From Rhynchonema sp. JSB1_4 (lineage: Eukaryota; Nematoda; Chromadorea; Monhysterida; Xyalidae): a stretch of 64,000 bases of DNA. Under the pieces are notes generated by a model, which worked only from the letters and a program-made list of their open reading frames with translations, searched no databases and was not told the origin of the DNA. The number at the start of each line of letters is the position of its first letter. Position 1 is the stretch's first letter. A program made the position numbers and the translations under genes. The stretch covers positions 1-64,000 of the forward strand of contig JASAMV010000125.1 of the NCBI GenBank assembly GCA_030248065.1, read 5' to 3'. Below, piece by piece: positions 33,372-43,887 of the stretch.

Positions 33372-36300
33372 ATGACGTCCATGTTTTCGTCATTTTTCGC
33401 GCGCGATCCTTCGACCAGCTTCGCCTACCAAATTGCCTTCGACGACTCGTCGGGATTTTTCACCACAAATCTGGGTATTGTACTTTGCGAAACGTATAAG
33501 AAGGTTAGCAGCGAGTTTTTCTATGGCAATCAATTTGAGTTGCAAGCCAAGGAAATAATGGCGCCGGCCAGTGTGGTGGCAGGCCAGTCGACCCACCAGG
33601 GTAGTACTTTGGGGGGGGGGGGTCCCCCCAAATTCATCTATCTATCGTCAACACTTTTTGATTTCATCTATCTATCGTCAACACTTATGGGCAAATCTAT
33701 CTATCGTCAACAAATTCTGGGAACAATCTATCTATCGTCAACACATTTCGACCCCAAAATGGGTATTTTTGCCTCAAAATGGCTCAAAATTGGTATTTTT
33801 TGTCCCAAATAGGCAAAAAATCGCGCGCTACGCGCGGATTTAGTGCATCTAAGTACATTTTCATTAATATTTACACATTATTACCCACTTAGTACACTAT
33901 ACTATACCTTGATTTTTGGCGACCCCCCCCACGCATTTTGGGAAAAGCTAGTCCCGTTTCAAAATTGACTTCCCTTTTTCTCAGGCTTAGGCTTAGGCTT
34001 AGGCTTAGGCTTAGGCTTACTATTAGGCTTAGGCTTAGGCCAAACCTTGAGCCAACCCGTGCCTTCTATCGCGAAATCGAAAATTGGCGTTTTCTCTCTG
34101 TCAAGGCAACGGGACTAGCTTTTCCCAACATGCCCCCCACCATCTATCTATCGTCAACAAGTTTGGGTCGACCCCCCCCCAGATTTCGGACTTGGGTCAT
34201 CTATCTATCGTCAACACATTTCGGGTCCCAATCTATCTATCGTCAACACCCTGACCAAGTACTACACTGCAATCGACCCAAGATCAGAGGTCGCAATCGG
34301 GCCGGGTTTGTCCGGCCCGGCCCGGCCCGAGCCCCCAAATCTCCGGCCCGGCCCGGCCCGGCCCGACCCGTACAACCAAATCTCCGGCCCGGCCCGGCCC
34401 GAACACCCAAATCTCCGGCCCGGCCCGAATTTTTGGCTCAGATTTTAACCCAATTTTTGTCATAATTTTTGCGATTTTTGAATCTATTTTTTTGGTTGAA
34501 AATTCATTGTTTTCCATGAAAAAGTCGCCAGATAGACAATACCAATGGTGTGGCTGGGGGTGGGGGTCCCCCCTTGGTACAGCAGGTAGGTAAGGTAGAT
34601 GACGCGCCATCCTGGTACAGTAGGTAGGTAGGTCGCCGCCCCCCGGCTGGCACCGTAGGTTGCTATTTTTGGCTGAAAATGGTATAAAATCGATATTTTT
34701 CACTCCAAATAATCGAAAAATCGCGCGCTGCGCGCGAAATGAGTGTTTTAGAGTACATTTTCATCTAAATTTAGACATAAAAAATTTTGTTCCCCCCCCA
34801 AGCTCGGCCGGTCGGTACAGTAGGTCGGTTGATTGCAGGCCTTTCTGGTGGTCAGTAGGTTGATTGCACGCCTGGGTAGCCGCATCACTGGACAATGCTG
34901 ATCACTTACTTGCTGAATCCGTCAGAAATTTTAGTATTTTTGACAAAAAAACCCTACTTTTTCAGTAAAATAAGTCACTTCAGAAGCTTCGGGCCGGGGT
35001 GCCCGGCCCGGCCCGAGCCAAAAGCCCAAAATCGCGGCCCGGCCCGGCCCGATTGCGACCTCTGCCCAAGATACCCTAGGGGGGGAGGTTTCGGAGTTAC
35101 TCGAGATACCCCCCAGAGGCTACCCAAGATACCCCTATGGTCCGTCAAAAGGCGAAAAAAAGGCCGTTTTTTGCATGCAATTTTACTGCAAAATTGGCCT
35201 AAAAATGGGTACTTTTTGACATTTTTGCCGAAAATTGGCCTAAAATGACCATTTTGGGGCGTGTTCGCGCGGAGCGCGCGATTTTTAGGGGTCCCGAGGT
35301 CAAAAACACCTATTTTTGCCTTTGAAAAGCATAAATCTACTTACTCGAGATACCCTTTGGGGTCGGCTCGAGATAGATACCCTTCCCCCCCATCCCCCCC
35401 TAAGGGTTGACTCGAGATAGATACCCCTTAGGGGGGAATCCCCCATCCCCCCCAGCCACTACAGTGGCGCCGGCAATGGCAAAATCCGGAACATCGCCAC
35501 ACAGGCTGCCCCGGAAGAGCGAGCAACATGTTTTTGTGCGGCGGCGGACGGTTCGTTCTCAAAGGCTGTATCGGCCCTAAAAATGTCGATGCAGAAATTG
35601 CGACAATTACGACACCCCAACATGCTCACTTACTTGGATTCTTTGGAGGTTTGCTATTTGCACAATTATTTGGTCAATGTCAAAAATATCGCCATTGTTT
35701 TTCATCTCATTCAACTCATCAGAGGTCAGGCTCATCGATCTGCGGCACTGGTGTCCGACCCCGTCGAGTCGAAGAGTCAAAAATCGCTGCCCCTCCCGGG
35801 TCACTGAAACCCATTATTTCTGCTTTCAGACTGAAAGAATGTTCTACTTGATCACGACGCCCTGCTATCCACTCAGCCTGTACATGACAAATTCGAAGAT
35901 CACCGCTGAGCAGAAAGAGCCCTATGTTTGCTGGGGACTGTATCAAGTACTGGTGCGTCGTTGTGATGTGGAAAGTATAATTTTGAATGTATCTAAATTT
36001 CGTTTAAATTCTACTACAGAATGGCCTGAAATTCTTGCACAACGACGTGAAACTGTGCCATGGCAGTCTGCGAACATCGATTTATGTGACAAAGACCGGA
36101 GATTGGTCAATCGCTGGATTTGAATGTTCTGAACCTTTTCGGTTTGTAATTTCACTATGTTCTGATTGGTGATGTTCCGAAATCAGCCATTTCAAAAAGT
36201 CAGAAGCATTTCAATCAGACACAACCAAAAGCAAGTATTGCAGCACAACCAAAACCGACATGGTCGCATGTCTCAACCTCGTGTGGGATGTGTTCAACAA

Positions 36301-38801
36301 CGGATACGAAGTCGATCCTGAATCATCAAGGCGAAAACAACCCGGTGCAATACCAAAGTCGTTACAGAAATTCTGCGTTCGATTGATAAAAAGTTTGAAT
36401 CTGTTTGGGTTGATCTTGATGTCGCTGAAACGCTGATGTTTCGCGGTATCCAGTACTCGGGGCAGCGGCCGATGCGCCACTGTCAGTCAGTCGGTGCTTG
36501 GACATGTAATCGGCAGGATGATGCTTGTCGGTCGACGTTTCATTGAGCGTCTCTTTTTTTCAGACCCTGCAGCAACGTCAGCCGACGAGTTGTTGGAGAC
36601 CGGTCGACAGACGGGAGGCTGTTTTCGCAACAAGTTTATCGACATGATGCTGTTCCTGGATGAATTTCAGCTGAAAGAATCCAGGCACGTTTGTTTTATT
36701 TTCATGTAGTTTTCATTTACGTTTGTTTATTTGTTTCAGGGAAAAATTCGCTTTCTTCACACATATCAAGGATCATCTGGACTTGTTCCCACCGGACGTC
36801 GCCAAATACAAAGTGCTGCCAAAGTTAATTCAGGTAGGTAATTATTTAACTACCTCAATAGGCCGCTGTTTCTGTACGTCGTTTTTAACTGGTGCCAAAA
36901 CGATTGCAAGCAACAAATACCAAAAACTGAAATCCCACACACATATGCATCAGGCGTACGAGTTCGGTGACGCCGGTGCGTCTGTGTTGTCACCGCTGTT
37001 CCAAATCGGTGCGCATCTGAGCGACAACGAGTACCAGTCGATGGTGGTGCCTTGTATCGTCAAACTGTTCGCGTCGCCCGACCGCGCCACACGTGTCAAG
37101 CTGCTGGAGAAACTGCCCGACTTTGTGCAACATCTCAACCCGACCGTCGTCAACGACAAGATATTTGGGTGAGTTTCAACGAGTGTGTTTTGCGTCAGCT
37201 CTCTTGTACACGATACTTCACATCATGATGAGGGTTGTTTTTTACGACGAATTCGTGAAATGGTACCTACCTTCATTTGTACTTTACTTTGTCTATTTCG
37301 TGTGAAGCATCCAAAATCCACACGCTGCAAAGTTTTCCCATTTTGTTTTCATGGCTGTCCTTTCATCGTGTGCCAATCGAAATTATTAACGTAGAGCATG
37401 TCAAAAGCCAAGTCTACCTTGCGTGAAACCTCAGTCATTTCGCTTTATTTGTACCGCCACACTGTTATTATTTTATCGAACATTTTGGCATAAAAAGAAT
37501 TGATTTACGTAACTGAAATGACCAAGGAAGCCATATTCATAGAGCATAGACATGCAAACATGCGTCGGTGTGGTGCCTTAGTTCCGTAATGATTTGATTG
37601 ATTTCGCATTGCAGCAATCTGATCAGCGGTTTCATGGACACCAATCCAGCAGTCAGGGAGAGCACCATCAAGGCCGTGGTCATACTCGCCCCGAAACTCA
37701 ATTATCAGAACCTCAATGTGGAACTCATGAAACATTTTGCCAGACTGCAAGGTTATTTTGTTTGGGCGTGGTGCCTCTTTTTTTGAACGAAAGACGGAAA
37801 TTCGATATTTGTTGAAGTGTGTGCCGCATAGTGGGTTTATTATTCGAGCGTTTGCACAATCCATTCAGTAATAGCGAGTTGCACATTTGAAATGAAAATA
37901 AAAAGGACATCTTTTTCTATCGCAGGTCGCGACGACCAAGGCCCGATTCGAACCAACACCACAATTTGTTTGGGCAAAATCGGCGCGCATCTTGCACCTG
38001 CCAACAGACAGAAGATTCTCGGTTAGTCATAGTCAGCTCGTGGACTGATTTTTATTCAACGCGTTGTTTGGCTTATGACTTTCTGTTTACCATTTTGTCA
38101 GCGGTAGTGGGGCTAAATGTCGCCGTTTTTGTTGACATTTGTAAGCACGGAGATTGAAATATCCCGAGTTTGCAGTCATATCAGTCTGGTGTTGGATGTA
38201 GACGATGGACATCAGGCTGTGTGATGCAAAGTGCGCACTGATATAGGACAGTCATCCTAATTTCACTTTCAGCAGCCACCAAATCCCCATTGTTTTCAGT
38301 ATCAGCATTCACCCGAGCAATGAAGGACCCGTTCCCAGCAGCACGCATGGCGGCGGTATTGGCATTATCAGCCACACAGCAGTACTACCAATTGGGTGAG
38401 GTTGCCAACAGGGTATTGCCAGCACTCGCGCCACTCACATTTGATGATGACAAACAGGTACAGTATTGTCGTTTGCGACTTCCGATGTTTTGTTAAGAGC
38501 GGTGTGAATCGGCCTGTCAACCGAGCTCATTTATTGTAAGTAGCCTGCGTGAAATATCAACTGGAGGTGCAAAAACTCAAATAAAAATAAATAAAAAATA
38601 AATTACTCACCATATGGGGTGCTGGGCATCATCGTCGTTGTTTTCGCAGTGACGTTATTTGCCTTGTTTGATTGGGAAAAGGTCAGATGTGCAACCGTCG
38701 AAATAGTCAGCGAAATTAGCGGATATTGGGTGGAATTTTCGAAACGGTGTAAAGGTCAGTGGGCGAAAAGCGGCGAAAAGGAACGCGGGGGGGAAACACC
38801 C

Positions 38802-38840
<39 letters not shown>

Positions 38841-41800
38841 TCTTCCACTCATTGCATAATTTGAATAACTTGTTTGACTGAATAAAGAGTCGTGCTGTGT
38901 CGTATTTTTCACGCAGAATGTTTCAAACGTGTTATGAGCTGACAAAACGCTGTTCTGTATTATCTGATATTATCTCCTACCCTGACGAAAAACGTTGATA
39001 AGATAAACAAACTCCGAGTGTACCTGCAGGTTCGTGACCAAGCATTCAAGTCGATCAGTGGATTTCTCGAAAAACTGCAAAAAGTGTCCGAAGATCCCGA
39101 ATTGCTACAAGAATACGAAGCTGAAGCACAGGCCACGTCAAGCGGTGAGTTATTTTCATTTATATATCGCAGTCTTTCTCATTGTACGTACCATATCTCA
39201 TGCTGAATGATGAAACGCCATTTAGATTGGTTCATAGGCGATGTATCTGGTTAGTAACATCGTGGCGTTCGTTGTTTTTATCCCAGGGTTGTTGCATCTG
39301 TCGAAAATAGATCACAAGCTTTTTTCTGGGAAGCGGTTTTCACTGCTTTTGGTTTTTGGCTACACGTCGGGCGTGGATTACCCATCATTCTGCGTTGACC
39401 TGCGCCTAGCTAGCGTGACTTATCAAGCACTTTTCATCCGTCACGATCATCGCCCAGAGAACGCGAATTGCTCTGATTTTTCCATGCGAACTAATGTTAT
39501 GTTCGAATTGATATTTGACATTCGTTATCACTTTATTTTTTATGTTTTTTTGTTTTTTGGCGGTCGGTATCGCGCACTTCGGGCTGCTGTTAGGTGCAGG
39601 TTTACACACAAAGCGCTCTTCAGTTGTCAGGTTGATTACACATTTGTTTATCCGCTGAACAACATAAAACAATGAACATTGTCTCTTCTTCAGGCGTTCT
39701 CAGTCCAGATAAGATGCCGCAGTGGGCCTCATGGGCCATCGGTGCAATTTCCGGCAAATTCTACAAACAACCAAGTCCATCTGCGCAGAGTGCGGAGGCA
39801 ACGGTGAGCTTATTGTTTTTTCATTGTCTTGATCTGCAAAAACATGCTTAACTGTGCCCGTATGCAAATAACAAAACTGCTTTCATGATTGACGTGTTGC
39901 AGGCCGCTACACCAGACAACGCATCGCAGAGGAACATCGGTGAAATACCGGTCACGTCCAAAACGCGCAGCAGCGTATCATCAACAGCGAGAAAACAACA
40001 ACATTCGCCGAGTTTGGGTGAGTTGCTTGCTCGGTAGAATTATGGATAAAAAACAACGAAAAAATATTTTTTGAATAAATTACGCAGGAGCTCAAACAAC
40101 ATCGAGTGACGGCTGGGGTGATGAGCATAACGCTGACGCCAACGATTGGGGTGGGTCGGAATGGGATGCACCTCAAGGTAGTGCACTTGAATTTATAATA
40201 TTTTGCGATCAACTGTGGGTCAAAATTCAACAGCAAATTTTTTGCAGAGCGCAAGCAACAGCCAATGAGCAATGAGCGTTGGGATGAAGATGATGATGAT
40301 GAGGATGGTTGGGCGCCAATTGATGTTGTGCCCGAAAAGAAGGTAGGGTTGTGCGTGAAACATCTATTTCCGCCTTGAGTTGAGCTGTGCTCCGCGTTTT
40401 GTAGTGTACCCTTTTTATCGTAACCCTCATCTCCAAAATAGCGAATGTTTTTGGACCAATTTATTCTCCGGTTTGATTCCAAATTTGTCGTTAACCTGCT
40501 GACCACTTTTAGCATTATGACAAATACCTTTGATCGTAACTAATATTTGACGAATCACTCAATCACGTCACTATAAATGTTCTGTCAGTTCCGCATGAAC
40601 CTTCTTCCGTTACGTTTCGCACATCTGCCTATTCCAAGCAAGTGGTGACGGCATCTGTCCCTGATTTTCTGTTCGTTTCCATTCAACAGCCTTCCTCCGC
40701 CCGACCGCCCACTAAATCCGCACCTGCCCTCGTGCGATCTGATGCATCCTTGAATGACAACACTGGTTCCTTCTCTAAAGGGGGTGGTATGAAGCTGCAG
40801 GTTGGCACACGCTCATTGGCTTGGTACCTACTTCTGTGTTTTTCTATCCTTCGTGAAACATCGGCCATCTAGTTTGATGTTTGGTATTGATATGCTGTAT
40901 TATTCTGTCGTATCTGGCTGATGTTTCACACATACGTCGTATTGGTATACTGCAGACTCATTGATCAGCCTAATTTATATGCTTTCAGTCAACAACCGCC
41001 ACCAACAAATCAAAATTTACGATAAAGACGGAAAATAACGAGGATGTCCTGTTGAGTGAACTATTGGGCGAAGCTGATATCGGTGCTTCAACGCCTAAAT
41101 CAAGCAGGTGCATCCAATACTGGCACCGTTTCGTGTAAAATATTATTATCGGTTGTCATTTTCAGCCAATTCAATAAACCGAAACCGGCTGTTTCAACGA
41201 CCAACCCATCCCAGCTCAGTGCTTCTACTGCTTTCGGACCGACTGGTAAATAATAAACCGTTGATTTTTGGAAATTCCCTCTTTCCTGGAGAATGTATCA
41301 TAAATTTATTTTAGGCCCAATCCGCACCACTCTTGACAAGAAAATGGCGGCCAAACGCACTCAGGGAGGGGCGGACACGAGTGACTGGGGTACAACTGAT
41401 GGATGGGGTGATGACAGTTTTAGTGGTGAAAGTTGGTTGGGCTGATTTTGTGTTTGTTCGAATAAATTTACATCTCATGCGGTTATTGTGGGATCTCATT
41501 GATTTTACACATACAAAACATATTTCTTTCCCGTTACAGTCTCCCCCCGTTCCAAGCCGCAAGCCAGCAAGAATGGAACATCAGCTGGCTGGGATGATAA
41601 CAATGATGATGATGGTGCTGATTGGTCCAGTGGATGGGAGACTAACAGTGTGTTTGTGTTGGATCGGATCTGTCCAATAAATGTTTTCCAGAAGTCAAAT
41701 ATTTCGTCGAATCTTCTGCTAGTGCGAAACAATCTGTTGAACTCTCCCAAATATACCCAAGATTCTCTGTTTCTGGGGCGCATTTTTCGCACAAGAGACC

Positions 41801-41971
41801 AAAATACTGAAATAAAACTTATGAAGTTTTGCAGCGCCGTCCGCCAACCGAGAGCGCGATGAGCGCAAACGCCAGATGGCTGAGCGACAGGCCGCCAGAC
41901 GCAAGGCGCAACAGGAAAAGAAGGCCGGTGGGGCCGGGCCGATGAAATTTGGTGCCGTGAAGAAAACTTGA
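33372..41971 (+). CDS. SCYL1: SCYL1 homologue (pseudokinase with HEAT repeats), about 17 exons
   Basis: SCYL1 supports COPI-dependent Golgi-to-ER traffic. It has a kinase-like domain that lacks catalytic residues, HEAT repeats and a basic tail. ATG 33372 gives [20 protein letters not shown]. The pseudokinase continues as [17 protein letters not shown] (35594-35647), [19 protein letters not shown] (35830), and [20 protein letters not shown] (about 36060), where HRD and DFG are missing as expected. [20 protein letters not shown] (36640) leads to HEAT exons [67 protein letters not shown] and [15 protein letters not shown] (38320). Acidic W/D-rich linker exons follow (39.7-41.6 kb), and the last exon holds [18 protein letters not shown] and ends FGAVKKT, TGA 41969-41971. 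One intron (36695) uses a GC donor. A nested transposon insertion (33569-35466) interrupts the early coding region, so function at this locus depends on splicing it out. Confidence 0.93.
33596..34272. mobile_element. hAT-like element with CTATCTATCGTCAACAC repeats and a TTAGGC array
   Basis: GTAGTACTTTGG at the left and CCAAGTACTACACTG at the right are inverted. The duplication TCGACCCA flanks it (33588-33595 and 34273-34280). It carries at least seven CTATCTATCGTCAACA units near both ends and a run of TTAGGC. A decayed relative is at 134-240. Confidence 0.78.
33982..34041. repeat. Interstitial telomere repeat (TTAGGC)n
   Basis: About nine near-perfect TTAGGC units, with one interruption (ttactattaggc) at 34017-34027. 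TTAGGC is the nematode telomere repeat. The array lies inside the element at 33596-34272. Confidence 0.9.
34285..35064. mobile_element. hAT-like element of the CAGAGGTCGCAATC family (780 bp)
   Basis: The ends CAGAGGTCGCAATCGGGCC and GGCCCGATTGCGACCTCTG are exact complements. The 8-bp duplication CCCAAGAT is exact (34277-34284 and 35065-35072). The ends are a sister type of the CAGAGGTGGGAATC elements at 22014 and 24495. The middle has AGTAGGTAGG-type repeats and may hold a further insertion. Confidence 0.87.
38803..38836. repeat. Poly(C) tract of 34 bases in a SCYL1 intron
   Basis: An uninterrupted C run follows a stretch resembling the element end at 42813 (TTTTCGAAACGGTGTAAAGG at about 38736), so it probably marks the inside edge of a truncated copy of that element. 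Length is likely to be unreliable in any assembly. Confidence 0.85.
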
Positions 41972-42812
41972 TATTTCAATGAGGATTGAGCGCTCATTCC
42001 AACCGGTACACACACGCAACACATGGCGGCAATTGTTATGCATTTGAATCTTGTCGAAACATCTGCCAATGAAATGAACTAAATTGCATGTATGGGTTGG
42101 CTGATGTTTCGGCAAAAGTTTGAAATAAATAAATTAGCTGTTGATTGCGAGACCGTCTTTTTTTACTGAATTAACTTTTTGGTTCATGGACAGTTTCTTT
42201 CGTTTCTTTTCAACTTTGTGGGTCTTACATCTCAAAGAATTTTTATTGCATATTTACAGTCTTCTTGATTGTTTTGTTACTAGTTACCGTCATTCGTGAT
42301 ATGGACTGTTCATAAAATGGACTAGAGTTAAATACAGTGCATCAAGTAATTCTTTTTTCCAAGCTCTTCAGAGAAATCCTAACTCATTGCTTTTTGCTTT
42401 GCCTGTCCGTGTTTTCATCATGATAATTATTCCGAAATTTTATATCTGTGATAAATGTTTGTGTGGCATAGTGTCTTGCAAAGTACCGGCTAAACGGCAA
42501 CGTTTGCTTTGGACAGATGTTGTGGTATCTAACATTATTTTTATTGTGTAACTTGATGAGATCAGCTGTTTTGCTTAATAAGCTGTGCAATTTGTCTGCA
42601 TCAGAAAAGTGCCTCTTTATGTATTTCAGTGCATAAAATTTGACTTCGTTTCGCAATAGTGAACGGTTTTGTTTGTATTTTATTTTGGTCGTAAAGGGTT
42701 ATACATTATCACACTCAATCGTTTGTTATGAGCTCATGCAACATCAGAAAGCATAAGTACGCAAAATCGTGAATCCGTTACTTGCAAAAATGCACATGCA
42801 AGTGGAGTCAAT
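41972..42812. other. 3' flank of SCYL1, with poly(A) signal
   Basis: AATAAATAAA at 42124-42133, about 155 bp after the SCYL1 stop, is the likely poly(A) signal. TTTATT at about 42536 could serve the converging myosin gene, although it is far from its stop. Otherwise nothing is recognised. Confidence 0.5.
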
Positions 42813-43668
42813 GGGTGATATTTTCGAAACGGTGTAAAGGTCGGTGGAAAGCTCGGTGTGAGAAAGTTCAGTGTAAGCTTGAACCATCGCACGCAAGCAG
42901 CAGACGCACGTTTCTAGACGAAAGGTCAACTTTGACAGTCTTCTGTGCAAGATGTAAATAGTTTGTTTGCAATATTGTTTGTTTAGGCAGGTTGCACAAG
43001 CGTTTTTAAACGATATGTAAGAATTTCGTAACCTTTCATGGAGCCGTTTTGATTTCGTGCTGCGATCAGTTAGTGACGTCAAATTTTTTGGCACCGCCGT
43101 CAATGAATGTTCAATTTCTCAACATCCTTGCGGCGAAATGTTAGGTAATTTACAAATATTCCTTTAAAACGCTTGTGCAACCAGCTTAAATGAGCCAGAT
43201 TGCAAACAAACGCTTTAGGGCTCCACCAGATAGACCCGAAACCCGAAACATAATTTTTTTTCTATGTCCATGTTTCGGGTTTTGAAAAAAAACCGAAACA
43301 CAAAGCATGATAATCGAAAATGTTTCGGTCTTGCCACTTGTAGCTGACGTGCCCAATTTATACGGTCAGTCGAAACATTTTCGATTATCATGCTTCGTGT
43401 TTCGGGTTTCGGGTTTTTTTTTCAAAAACCGAAACCCGAAACATGGACATAGAAAAAATTTATATTTCGTGTTTCGGGTTTCGGGTCTATCTGGTGGAGC
43501 CCTTACGCTTGCACAGCAAACCAACAAAGTTGACCTTTCGTTTAGAAACGCGCGTCTGCTGCTTGCTCAGCGTGCGATGTTTCAAGCTTACACTGAACTT
43601 TCTCACACCGAGCTTTCCACCGACCTTTACACCCAACTGACCTTTACACCGTTTCGAAAATATCACCC
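42813..43668. mobile_element. DNA transposon with long inverted ends (GGGTGATATTTTCGAAACGG)
   Basis: About 130 bp at the left (42813-42945) recur inverted at the right (43524-43668), and AAT flanks both sides. Fragments of the same end occur at about 38726 and 59155. A second element (43218-43502) sits in its middle. It lies between the two convergent genes. Confidence 0.75.
43218..43502. mobile_element. PIF/Harbinger-like MITE (285 bp) with TTA target duplication
   Basis: Inverted ends GGGCTCCACCAGATAGACCC and GGGTCTATCTGGTGGAGCCC are exact, with TTA on each side (43215-43217, 43503-43505). G-rich ends with a TWA duplication suit PIF/Harbinger. The inside is GTTTCGGGTTTCGGGT palindromes able to fold end to end. 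No ORF of substance. Confidence 0.82.
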
Positions 43669-43887
43669 AATCAAATAACTTACACATCAACCAAGTATCA
43701 ATCCTCAATCGATTCTGCAGACGTTCACTTGGTACATCAGGGACTAAAGCACCCGTGCAACGTCCTCAATATGCAGACAGGACGGAAGTGAAACGTTCTG
43801 AAGGTTGACCTGAAACATCAGCGGGTTTGGTGGAAAGGTTACGAAGCGGTATTGTGAATGAGAGCGAAACGTGCCGCACGAATCCAG

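Larger units (their letters stand above)
33569..35466. mobile_element. hAT-like element inside SCYL1, itself carrying two more elements (1.9 kb nest)
   Basis: The ends are CAGTGTGGTGGC and GCCACTACAGTG. The exact flanking duplication is GCGCCGGC (33561-33568 and 35467-35474). The element's own sequence is 33569-33595 and 35065-35466, with GAGATACCCC-type repeats. The rest is two later insertions (33596-34272 and 34285-35064). Confidence 0.84.
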
